This document shows, in pieces, positions 34,738 through 42,234 of a stretch of DNA of 42,669 nucleotides. Below the pieces are notes generated by a model. The model ran no database searches. It was not told the origin of the DNA and was given only the letters and a program-made list of their open reading frames with translations. The stretch covers positions 1-42,669 of the forward strand of contig VXSG01000024.1 in assembly GCA_009838075.1 (NCBI GenBank). The letters are read 5' to 3'. Source of the stretch: Boseongicola sp. SB0665_bin_10 (lineage in GTDB: Bacteria > Pseudomonadota > Alphaproteobacteria > Rhodobacterales > Rhodobacteraceae). A program made the position numbers and the translations under genes. Position 1 is the stretch's first letter, and each line of letters begins with the position of its first letter.

Positions 34738-35689
34738 CCTTCGTACGGGTGCGAGAACGCGTTGCTTGGCGCTGCTCCTGGCGCTTGCGGCGACCGCTTG
34801 CACATCCGATCGGTCATCCCCTGGCGCGTTGTTGCAAGGCGGCACGATAGGTGGTCGCGACGTTCCCTCCCCGGGGCCTGAACCTGTTGCCTCGCCGCAC
34901 GACGTGGAGATCGAGATCCGGAAGCCGCAAGATGAACAGGATGGTCCAGTCGCGCTGCGCCGCCAAGCGCTCAAGGAGGCGGCGCAAAGCTACGGGTCGC
35001 AGATGGGATACGCGCGCAGGGCCTGGGAGATCATGGAGATCCTGCGGTCACACTCCGCAAGACTGGGCACCGTATACGACTTCTCCCGCGTGACAGCGGC
35101 CGCGCCGGCCGGGTCCGGCGTCGTCGTTCCTCCTGTCGTATCGCGTGATTTTGCTGCCTACGAGGGCGACCTGGAGGGAACCGAAGCGGCCGTGGCGGAC
35201 GAGTACCTCACGTTGATCCGGCCCGGTACACTGCGTCCGGTTCAGCCAACCTGGCGCGACTGGCTCCTGTTCGGATCTTCAGTCGTCAAGCGCCCCGCAT
35301 TGTCGCTTTGGCCGAAGGACAGCACTGAAAGGGACCTGTTCGAAGGCTGGTTCGTGGAAGGGTGGCAGGCAGGCATGGAACTGGCCACTGCCGAAATGTC
35401 CGCGCGGCTGGACAGGATCAACAGGGACTATGTCGGCATGCTCCAGTATCGCCGACTCGTCGCCCTCGGCATGATGGAACGCATCGTCCTCCGCGAATGG
35501 GATCACGGGATCACCGGGTCCGCGTCAGAGATGCGGATCGGCAGCCGAACGGTCCGGATCGTCAGTCCCGCAGAATTCAGCCTTGACCCGAGAACATGGT
35601 CTGCGGCCGTGGTTTCCGATGCGGATCGCGACATTGTCTCTTCGGGCGGACTGCCCTCGATGTCGGATCTCGGGGCTTTGCTGCAATGA
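34727..35689 (+). CDS. dotC: DotC (TraI)-family lipoprotein
   Basis: A 320-residue lipoprotein with lipobox ATA-C (Cys about 25). The family core is clear: LRRQALKEAAQSYGSQMGYARRAWEI, VVPPVVSRDFAAYEG, PTWRDWLLFGS and LFEGWFVEGWQAGMELATAEMSARLDRINRDYVGMLQYRRL, each a DotC/TraI hallmark. DotC helps assemble the DotH ring. It is coupled at both ends: the start overlaps dotD and the stop overlaps dotB (ATGA). Confidence 0.9.
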   Translation: MTSDLRTGARTRCLALLLALAATACTSDRSSPGALLQGGTIGGRDVPSPGPEPVASPHDVEIEIRKPQDEQDGPVALRRQALKEAAQSYGSQMGYARRAWEIMEILRSHSARLGTVYDFSRVTAAAPAGSGVVVPPVVSRDFAAYEGDLEGTEAAVADEYLTLIRPGTLRPVQPTWRDWLLFGSSVVKRPALSLWPKDSTERDLFEGWFVEGWQAGMELATAEMSARLDRINRDYVGMLQYRRLVALGMMERIVLREWDHGITGSASEMRIGSRTVRIVSPAEFSLDPRTWSAAVVSDADRDIVSSGGLPSMSDLGALLQ

Positions 35690-36945
35690 TGGACGGAACC
35701 GCACGGATGTCGTCACGGCGGATGTCGGGCGGGCTTGAGCGTGCCCGCGCCGTGACGCCGGATCGGGACAGGCTGGAAGCATTCATGCTGGACGAGGAGC
35801 CAGGACGCATTGCGGAGGACGACTTTCGCTGTCTCCTGATGTCGTCGGTATTGTCCGGAGCCTCCGACATGACGATCCAGTCCGATATGCAGCCAAGGGT
35901 CGAGATTCACGGCGTGAACTACCGGGCAACGCGCAAGCCCTGGTCGCCGTCCGAAGTCGACCAGGTGCTGATCGAAGTCTACGGGGGCGCCAACGCACGG
36001 ACTGAGATCAACGGGCGGCGAGTCCTGGACTTCTCGTATGAGCTGCACCTCGCAAACGGCAGGCGGCAAAGGTTCCGCGTCAATGCAACGGGCATTCACG
36101 GACGCGACGGACAAGGCGTCGAGATCAGCCTGCGTGCCCTTCCGTCGGCGACACCTGAGCTGGAAGAGGTGCAGCTCAATCCCGCGCTGCTGGGCGCCCT
36201 GTGCCCGCCGAACGGGATTGTCATCATTGCCGGAGCGACAGGCTCGGGCAAGTCGACCACGCTGGCAGCGATCACCCGCTCGCACCTGGAAAACCTGGGG
36301 CGGCCAGTGAAGATCATCGACATCCAGGCGCCGATCGAGTTCACGTTTCGTGACGTGACATCGGGATTCGAGGGATCTTCCTCGATGATCGGGCAGTCCG
36401 AGGTCGGACGTCACCTGGCGTCATTCTCCGACGGCGTCCGCTCCGCCCTTCGCCGCAAGCCGAACATCATCATTGTCGGCGAGGCCAGGGACTTCGCCAC
36501 GATTTCCGCGAGCCTGGAAGCCGCGTTGACCGGCCACCTGGTCTACACGACGACCCATGCCAGTGACGTCTCGGACACCATTCGCCGGCTCCTGTCGACA
36601 TTTCCTGCCGCGGAGCGGGAGGCCCGGGCCTTCGATCTCGTGTCCGGACTGCGCTTCTGCATGGTCCAGCATCTCGTCCCCAGGCACGACGGGACAGGCC
36701 GGGTTCCCGTAAGGGAGTGGCTGCAATTCACGCCGCGCGTGAAGGAGAACCTGCTGAACCTCGACGTCAACGACTGGCCGGGCGAGCTCGTTCGCGAGAT
36801 GACTGTGCCACGCACGCTTGATGCCAACGGCATGTGCCAGTCGCTGACGCAGGCCGTGGACCCGCTGCTTCGAGAAGGCGTGATCTCCCGGGAGGACGCT
36901 GTCAGGCTTTGTGGACCCGCTTTTGTACAACAGGGAGCCTCTTGA
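35686..36945 (+). CDS. dotB: DotB (TraJ)-family secretion ATPase
   Basis: A 419-residue cytoplasmic hexameric ATPase of the PilT/VirB11 class. Walker A GATGSGKSTT lies at about 183-192, an Asp box near IIDIQAPIEF, Walker B IIIVGEARD, and a His box TTTHASDVSDTIRR. The N-terminal region contains the DotB-like ASDMTIQSDMQPRVEIHG. It powers substrate entry or pilus dynamics. The start at 35686 overlaps the dotC stop. An in-frame extension to 35596 lies within dotC and is not used. Confidence 0.93.
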   Translation: MMDGTARMSSRRMSGGLERARAVTPDRDRLEAFMLDEEPGRIAEDDFRCLLMSSVLSGASDMTIQSDMQPRVEIHGVNYRATRKPWSPSEVDQVLIEVYGGANARTEINGRRVLDFSYELHLANGRRQRFRVNATGIHGRDGQGVEISLRALPSATPELEEVQLNPALLGALCPPNGIVIIAGATGSGKSTTLAAITRSHLENLGRPVKIIDIQAPIEFTFRDVTSGFEGSSSMIGQSEVGRHLASFSDGVRSALRRKPNIIIVGEARDFATISASLEAALTGHLVYTTTHASDVSDTIRRLLSTFPAAEREARAFDLVSGLRFCMVQHLVPRHDGTGRVPVREWLQFTPRVKENLLNLDVNDWPGELVREMTVPRTLDANGMCQSLTQAVDPLLREGVISREDAVRLCGPAFVQQGAS

Positions 36946-37490
36946 TGTACGGCCAACCCGTATTCTGGCGCGAGACGATGATGCCTGCACGCTTCCTGTT
37001 CTTCGACGTCAGGATCACCGTGGTCCTCTTTCCTGCGTTCATGCATGTCCGGATCTGGACCTTCCTGGTGGCGGTGATCGCCATGGCGGTCTTCGTCTGG
37101 CTCGAGCGCAAGGGCGTTTCCATGGATGCATCCCTGCGTTACCTGCGGGCGCGCATCGTCGGGCGTCGAAGATCCGCACGCGGTCTCCACGAGGAACGTC
37201 TGGCAGTGGATTTCGGCAATGAATCGGAGACCTGGCTGCAGCGCGAGCGAATGCGTGTCGCCGCGCATGAGGTCGCCGACACCCCGGGTCTCTGGGCCAG
37301 CCTGCTGAGCGCTTTGGGGCTTTCAAGCGCTCGTGTTAAGCGGAAATCGACATCGCACACTTCACGGGTCACGCCGGAAGCGGCGGTGTCCGGACCCGGC
37401 GCTTCAGCATGGCTGCGTCCGGACGTCTGGCCAAGAACGGCCTTCCACGCCGTGCGACGCGCGATTGGCGCTGACCGGGGCAAAGGGTGA
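36945..37490 (+). CDS. icmT: IcmT (TraK)-family protein with C-terminal extension
   Basis: 181 residues. The first ~85 match IcmT/TraK: FWRETMMPARFLFFDVRITV, then a hydrophobic segment VRIWTFLVAVIAMAVFVWLE, then MDASLRYLRARIVGRRR. Legionella IcmT and IncI TraK are only about 85-95 residues, so the remaining ~95, basic and Ser/Pro-rich, are an extension of unknown role. It starts by TGATG overlap with the dotB stop and fixes the dotD-C-B-icmT order. Confidence 0.87.
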   Translation: MYGQPVFWRETMMPARFLFFDVRITVVLFPAFMHVRIWTFLVAVIAMAVFVWLERKGVSMDASLRYLRARIVGRRRSARGLHEERLAVDFGNESETWLQRERMRVAAHEVADTPGLWASLLSALGLSSARVKRKSTSHTSRVTPEAAVSGPGASAWLRPDVWPRTAFHAVRRAIGADRGKG

Positions 37491-37510
37491 GACGAGAAAG
37501 GACCGCGAAA

Positions 37511-38524
37511 ATGAAGAGATGTCTTGCCGGCATCGTCGCTACAATTGGCATTGCAACGTCTGCGCATGCAGTGACTCCAGTTCCCCCGGGTTTCCTGGTC
37601 AACCCGGTCTACCAAGGGCGGATCGGCGGGCTGGAAGCCTGGGCAAGTCCACATTCCGAGGGCCTGTTCCTGGTGTTGCCGGAAGCGACCCTGCGCGGCT
37701 CTCTCGGCACCATCCGTGGCGGACATCGGCTGGTGATCGGTGGATCCCTGTTTGTCGATTCAGCACAGGCATTGCCGGTGTCGGCGAAGGAGTTCCAATC
37801 CCGCAGGGAGATCGAGGAAGCCTTCCCAATTGCGTCAGAGATGATGGAACGACTTCGCGAGAGCGTGGAGGATGATGTGGCGCGGCAACGGGCGGCCTTT
37901 CAATCTGCACTGAATGAGACAACCCGACCGGTCCGGAGACCGAACCATGTGACCGGCGACCTGAGCGGACCGGGAGCAGTCGATGGTCCGGAAGGCGGGC
38001 AGGACGTCTCGATGCCGGACAGGAAACTGGCAGGGCCTGACCCGGAAGATGCTATAAATGCCTCCGGCCTGCTTGAGGATGTAGCGGAGAACGTATTCTG
38101 GTTCGGACTGGGCGACCCGGAAGCACCCACGGTCTACGCCTTCATCGACCCTGCATGTCCGTTCTGCGCACAAGCCATCCAGACGCTGGGTCCGGAGATT
38201 GCCCGCGGCGACCTGCAGTTGCGAGTGGCGCTCGCGCAGGTGGTTTCGGATCGTAGCCTTTCCCTGATCGCGGCAATCCTTGCGGAGGAAGATGTTCCTG
38301 GTGCATTCCTTGAACACGAATACGGGACCCGCAGCTTGCAGCCAGGAGACTGGAACACGCTTTCGGCGCAGGTCCGTGAGGGTGTCGAGAACAATGCCAC
38401 GATCATAAGAGCGCACGGAGTCCCGGGTGTCCCCTTCTTTGTCTTTCGGACGGCCGAAGGCACGGAGGCGTTCTTTGGCGTGCCTGAGCCGGACCAGTTC
38501 ATTGGCGCGTTGCCGGCATCCTGA
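37511..38524 (+). CDS. Periplasmic DsbC/DsbG-like thiol-disulfide protein (TrbB-like)
   Basis: A 337-residue exported protein with a signal peptide (CLAGIVATIGIATSAHA). The C-terminal ~150 residues are a thioredoxin fold with active site C216-P-F-C219 (DPACPFCAQ) and a cis-Pro loop HGVPGVPFF. A long N-terminal part replaces the DsbC dimer domain. It likely isomerises disulfides in pilins and Dot proteins, several of which here carry cysteine pairs. IncI plasmids encode a comparable thioredoxin-like TrbB. It follows icmT by 20 bases and ends the second transfer block. Confidence 0.8.
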   Translation: MKRCLAGIVATIGIATSAHAVTPVPPGFLVNPVYQGRIGGLEAWASPHSEGLFLVLPEATLRGSLGTIRGGHRLVIGGSLFVDSAQALPVSAKEFQSRREIEEAFPIASEMMERLRESVEDDVARQRAAFQSALNETTRPVRRPNHVTGDLSGPGAVDGPEGGQDVSMPDRKLAGPDPEDAINASGLLEDVAENVFWFGLGDPEAPTVYAFIDPACPFCAQAIQTLGPEIARGDLQLRVALAQVVSDRSLSLIAAILAEEDVPGAFLEHEYGTRSLQPGDWNTLSAQVREGVENNATIIRAHGVPGVPFFVFRTAEGTEAFFGVPEPDQFIGALPAS

Positions 38525-38545
38525 GGCAGCGGAGGAGCCAGTCAC

Positions 38546-38845
38546 GTGACCAGGAATCGCGAGGAGGTTCTCGGCGAAATTCGCAGCGAGCGGCAAAGAC
38601 AGGTAGATGTCGAAGGCTATGGGCTATCTCACGACAGAAGCTATGTTTTGGGTGAGCTTCCTCGCGCGGCCGCGGCCTACTGCATGTCGTCGTGTGGGGA
38701 GACAGGCGCGGCGATCAAATGCTGGCCGGACTCCTGGGATCGAGCCATGTTCAAGCCCAAGAGTCCGCGACGGGATCTCATTCGCGCGGCTGCGCTGATC
38801 CTGGCGGAACTCGAGCGCCTCGATGATGCGGAAGCGTCCACCTGA
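38546..38845 (+). CDS. Small phage-type conserved protein
   Basis: A 99-residue protein starting with GTG, eight bases after GGAGGAG. EIRSERQRQVDVEGY, LGELPRAAAAYC, then WDRAMFKPKSPRRDLIRAAALILAELERL is a sequence type I recognise from many phage and prophage genomes, where it is of unknown function. It lies 21 bases after the DsbC-like gene. Possible nucleotide or DNA metabolism link; not established. Confidence 0.7.
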   Translation: MTRNREEVLGEIRSERQRQVDVEGYGLSHDRSYVLGELPRAAAAYCMSSCGETGAAIKCWPDSWDRAMFKPKSPRRDLIRAAALILAELERLDDAEAST

Positions 38846-38984
38846 TATCTCCGTCCCGGCATTGAAGGGTGGCATGATCGCTCCCCGAACGACACGGTTT
38901 TCCCGCGCGTTCGACAGTGGATACAATCGTGCCGAGCGCAGGTCCGTCGACATCCGGCCGAAGAGAATCAAGGGGGGACTTCCG

Positions 38985-39014
38985 ATGCCTTTCGGAGCAG
39001 GGCAGGTGCATTGA
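38985..39014 (+). CDS. Nine-codon leader ORF coupled to the AbiEii-like gene
   Basis: A strong AGGGGGGA site (38971-38978) precedes an ATG that opens a nine-residue frame (MPFGAGQVH). Its TGA overlaps the TTG start of the next gene (TTGA). The downstream TTG has no comparable site, so its translation probably depends on this mini-ORF. Confidence 0.5.
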   Translation: MPFGAGQVH

Positions 39015-39763
39015 GGATCTGCAAGATTCCCAGGCCCGCTGCCGAATTTCTGAAGCGAGCGACTCCGATCCTGCGGTCGGAGATGCAGACTGCCGAATTC
39101 TCGATCGGTGGCGGTACGGCGCTTGTCGCCCGCTGGGGACATCGACGAAGTGCGGACGTCCATTGCAGGGTTTCTCCTGAGACATTCAAACGGACCCGAC
39201 GCCGAATTGTCGCCGGGCTTGCGGCAGATCCATCAATGGAAGACGTCCACGTAAGCGGTCGACGGATCACAGCCTTGTGCGGGAAGGGGGAATTCAGCAT
39301 TGCAGGCATCGTCCGCCTCCTGCCCGAGACGTCCACGGCTCTGGATCGCGACATTGAGTCAGGGATCCAGCTGGAGCCGGTTGCGGAGATTTTGGCCGGC
39401 AAGCTCTCGCGCCTTATGTGCGAGCCCGGAGATTTCGTCTCCCGCGACCTGTACGACATTTGCACTGCCAGTGATTGGGATCCGGTCGCACTCGAAATGG
39501 CAAGGTCGGCCTTGACATCTGAAGAGCGGAACAAGGTCGTCAACGCAATCATTGCCCTTGGGCCGGATGCCGCCCGCACTGGGCGCCCGATCAAGGGCCC
39601 GCACCGACCGGACTGGTTGCAAACTCTCGGTTCACGAACGGCGAAGCTTCTCGCAGCGCCTGTCACCCCGGAAGGGGACAGGAATGCCGAGACTTCGGAT
39701 GCGTCTGCAAGCCCGTTCGAAATTCCGGATCCAGCCAAGCCACCATCGCCGTTCGATAACTGA
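39011..39763 (+). CDS. AbiEii/AbiGii-type nucleotidyltransferase-like protein with degenerate shared tail
   Basis: A 250-residue protein starting with TTG. FSIGGGTALVARWGHRRSADV, followed by EILAGKLSRLM and GDFVSRDLYDI, is the AbiEii toxin family pattern. The catalytic pair, normally SxD[IL]D, reads SADVH, so the second Asp is His and activity is doubtful. No AbiEi antitoxin gene is adjacent. The C-terminus (SPFEIPDPAKPPSPFDN) can be lined up with the tail of the cargo-island enzymes (aromatic, x, x, P, acidic, P, then SP-hydrophobic-D-acidic/N), but it lacks the last DPFK. Upstream, a TACAAT at 38922-38927 may be a -10. Confidence 0.72.
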   Translation: MRICKIPRPAAEFLKRATPILRSEMQTAEFSIGGGTALVARWGHRRSADVHCRVSPETFKRTRRRIVAGLAADPSMEDVHVSGRRITALCGKGEFSIAGIVRLLPETSTALDRDIESGIQLEPVAEILAGKLSRLMCEPGDFVSRDLYDICTASDWDPVALEMARSALTSEERNKVVNAIIALGPDAARTGRPIKGPHRPDWLQTLGSRTAKLLAAPVTPEGDRNAETSDASASPFEIPDPAKPPSPFDN

Positions 39764-39772
39764 CCACGGCTT

Positions 39773-40114
39773 TCATGCATCCCGGACCTTCGCGAGTGCT
39801 GCCTCAAGCGTTTCAGCACTTTTGATTATCTTGTGGAATCCGGACTCCCTGAAGACCGTCTCAGGCTGGTCGCCAAGGTTGCAGACCATGAACTTCACTC
39901 CTTTCACAGCCAGTTTCTTGGCGATGATGAGTGTCGATCTCAGCCCGGCGCTGCTGATGTATGGTGTGCCCGCCATATCGCAAATCACGGCCCCGTCCGT
40001 GTCTTGAACAAGGTCCAGGACGGCGGTTTCCATCGCCGGAGCGGACGTGCCGTCGATACGTCCGTTGATCGCTGCAACCAACACATTGCCGTCCCGCGAC
40101 TCCGTGCATTCCAT
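39773..40114 (-). CDS. STAS-domain protein (anti-sigma factor antagonist-like)
   Basis: A 113-residue single STAS domain: VLVAAINGRIDGTSAPAMET, then GAVICDMAGTPYISSAGLRS with S54/S55 at the usual phosphorylation site. It ends in TLEAALAKV. Such proteins bind anti-sigma factors or partner-switching kinases when unphosphorylated. It is the only minus-strand gene in the transfer region, divergent from the relaxase gene. AGGGAGCA precedes the ATG at 40114; an in-frame ATG at 40165 lacks a site. No kinase or sigma factor is nearby. It may tie transfer to a host stress pathway; that is inference. Confidence 0.85.
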   Translation of the reverse strand: MECTESRDGNVLVAAINGRIDGTSAPAMETAVLDLVQDTDGAVICDMAGTPYISSAGLRSTLIIAKKLAVKGVKFMVCNLGDQPETVFRESGFHKIIKSAETLEAALAKVRDA

Positions 40115-40415
40115 GGATTGCTCCCTTGTCTGACCGATCGCTCTCCCAGGCAAACCTGCGGGCATTCACGTTCGTGATCAATGTCGATTTTCGGTGCTGC
40201 CTCCACTCTTGCCTGAAGTGGACACATGCAGTTCCTAATAGTGGGAGTGGCCTGTTTCTTGATCCCACACCTTGGAGATCCGGAAGACAACAGAGTCAAC
40301 AGTGAAGTGAAAACCAACTTATAATATTGTGGGTTACCAAAACATGATAGTTTGGCGTTTTCATCATCTTGAATTTTCATGAGCCCTGCAAAGCAACATA
40401 TTTCAGGATCCCCAG
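40115..40415. other. Divergent intergenic region, AT-rich, with candidate oriT
   Basis: About 300 bases between the STAS and relaxase genes, clearly more AT-rich than the surroundings toward the right. It should hold both divergent promoters. TTATAATATTG at 40320-40329 contains a -10-like TATAAT. No gene is seen. Confidence 0.6.
40325..40355 (+). other. oriT: Candidate origin of transfer with MobV-type nick sequence
   Basis: TATTGTGGGTTA (40325-40336) matches 10 of 12 bases of the pMV158-type nick region TATAGTGTG/TTA, as I recall it. A hairpin CCAAAAC-ATGATA-GTTTGG (40337-40355, one bulged base) follows directly. It lies about 80 bases upstream of a MobV-type relaxase, the usual place for oriT in this family. 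In pMV158 the hairpin precedes the nick, so the arrangement is not identical. Confidence 0.5.
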
Positions 40416-41903
40416 ATGAGCAAGGCAATTGTCGTCAGAGTCCAGAGAACCAAATCCGACATGCAAGCCGACTGGCAACGCAAACACGACCTTCGCATTG
40501 GCCCGCAGCCGAAGTATGTCGACCTGCATCGCGGTGAATTGAACCGTGTTCTCATCGAACCTCCAACTGTCGCCGAACTGCGGAACCGGGCCCTCGAACG
40601 CCGAGAGGTAGCCAAGCCGAAACGCAGGATGAAGAGCAACGCGAGCATCGTACACAGAGGGGTCATCTCGTTCGGGCACGCCATCCAGGACAGGGTCCGC
40701 GAGGACAACGATCAGGCCGACGAACTTTACCGGGCCGTCGCGGACGCGATCGCTCGCTGGTGCGGCGCAGAGGTGCTCGGCTTGGTCGCCCATGAGGATG
40801 AAACGGCCCCCCATGCTCATTTCTGGATGGACGCCTACGACAAGGAGGGAAAGTCCGTGGCGATGTTCACATTCCTCAACCAACGGTTGATTCCGGACAT
40901 CGCCGCCAAGGCCGCGCAGAAGTTCATTCCGGAGATCGAGCGCGGAAAGCCGCGACGGCAGCGCATCGCTGACGGTGACGATCCGAAGACCTACGATCAC
41001 AGGTCGCCTCGCAAGATGCGCGAGGATCTCGGGCTCCCGCCCAGTGCGTCGGCCGACGAGGTCAGCGCGGCAGTGCACAGGAAGCGCGAGGCCGAGGCGG
41101 CGAGCGTCAAGATAATGTCCGAGGTTGAGAGGGCCATCGCTCATGTGGCGGCAATCCAAGAGGTCACACAAGGAATTCTCTCAGGCGAATTCCGGCTGAT
41201 GCCGGGAAGGGCCTGGTCAAGGGGACGGGCGGCGTCGGCCGCCGGATGGAAGGAGCGGAAGGCGGAACTGGAAGCGCTCGAACTGCCGGACGACAGCTGG
41301 AAGACGCTCGAGGCGCTGGGACACGCCATGTACCGGGCGGAGATGTTCGCAACCCTCGATGAGATGATCCATTCCGACAGGCTGCGCATGGGGCCGGACA
41401 AGGAATGGCAAAGGGGCGCCAACATGAAGGAAGTGGAATGGCCGGAACTCAAGTCGTTCTTCGAGAAGGCCGACCTGCCAGCCGCGCTCTGGCGACGGCT
41501 CGACGCCGCCGCGGCATCGGCAAGGCGTCGCCGGGAATCCTGGGGTGAGCAGTTCGCGCTGCCTGTCCTGGCCGCCGGGATCGCGGCGCTCGATCCGGAA
41601 CAGGTCGGGCACTGGAAGGGCAGGGCCGCCCAAGGCGAATGGGAGGGCGTGCTGGACGATCTCGAAGGCGTCGGCAAGCAGTGGGGAGTCAGGCGATGGG
41701 CCTGGGCGGTCGACCTGGCCAGGCTTCTCGACGATCCGTCACCGGACAATGTCGCGCGATTCCGGGAACGGTCCCGCAATCTGGCGATGGCAACGTGGAA
41801 GGACAGGTCGGCACGACAGAGTGCAGGGGCCGATCATCCCGATGACGTTGCAACGGCATCGCTTCCCGGAATGGCAGGCGACGGCGAGGGAGATCTCCGA
41901 TGA
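40416..41903 (+). CDS. MobV-type relaxase (Mob/Pre family)
   Basis: A 495-residue protein. The N-terminal ~200 residues hold the MobV metal-binding motif HEDETAPHAHFWMD (H126, E129, H133, H135), as in Pre/Mob relaxases that nick oriT. YDHRSPRKMREDLGL follows. The C-terminal ~250 residues are Ala/Glu/Trp-rich, helical and may contact DNA or the coupling protein. AGGA lies upstream of the ATG. It lacks the shared DWQPP tail. MobV relaxases normally accompany mobilisable plasmids; IncI systems use NikB (MobP), so the pairing with a type IVB channel is unusual. Confidence 0.85.
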   Translation: MSKAIVVRVQRTKSDMQADWQRKHDLRIGPQPKYVDLHRGELNRVLIEPPTVAELRNRALERREVAKPKRRMKSNASIVHRGVISFGHAIQDRVREDNDQADELYRAVADAIARWCGAEVLGLVAHEDETAPHAHFWMDAYDKEGKSVAMFTFLNQRLIPDIAAKAAQKFIPEIERGKPRRQRIADGDDPKTYDHRSPRKMREDLGLPPSASADEVSAAVHRKREAEAASVKIMSEVERAIAHVAAIQEVTQGILSGEFRLMPGRAWSRGRAASAAGWKERKAELEALELPDDSWKTLEALGHAMYRAEMFATLDEMIHSDRLRMGPDKEWQRGANMKEVEWPELKSFFEKADLPAALWRRLDAAAASARRRRESWGEQFALPVLAAGIAALDPEQVGHWKGRAAQGEWEGVLDDLEGVGKQWGVRRWAWAVDLARLLDDPSPDNVARFRERSRNLAMATWKDRSARQSAGADHPDDVATASLPGMAGDGEGDLR

Positions 41904-41946
41904 CGGGCCGATTTCGTCAGGAAATGCACCAGTACAGGAGAACGGG

Positions 41947-42234
41947 ATGCACATGATCGCAAACCATGGCGGACACGCCGTGCTGATCCTGCCGCGAGGA
42001 CAGGAATGGCACGTGGTCAACGAGGTCCTGCGCAATGTCGGCATCAGGCCTTGCGCGACTGATCGTCCGTTCGGGATTGAGGTGTCACTGTCCGAGCTGC
42101 AAAGGCGGCAGGTCGCTGGCGAGATGAAACGGATGGCGGTGTCCGCGCGCCAGCGCCACAGGTGGGGCTATGCGGCGATACTGTCCCGCTGGGCGTGGCT
42201 GCTGCACGACCCTGAAGGGCAGGGCGGAACATGA
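41947..42234 (+). CDS. Small hypothetical protein after the relaxase
   Basis: A 95-residue protein, basic in its second half (KRMAVSARQRHRWGYAAILSRW). AGGAG lies seven bases before the ATG at 41947. An 18-codon frame starting at the relaxase stop (41900) runs into this start and may couple the genes. No family recognised. Its stop overlaps the next start (ATGA). Confidence 0.65.
   Translation: MHMIANHGGHAVLILPRGQEWHVVNEVLRNVGIRPCATDRPFGIEVSLSELQRRQVAGEMKRMAVSARQRHRWGYAAILSRWAWLLHDPEGQGGT

Noticed and set aside
40416-41903. Shared tail at the end of the relaxase
   Set aside because: The relaxase ends in a Gly/Asp/Ala-rich stretch with no DWQPP or DPFK element, so it does not carry the tag.
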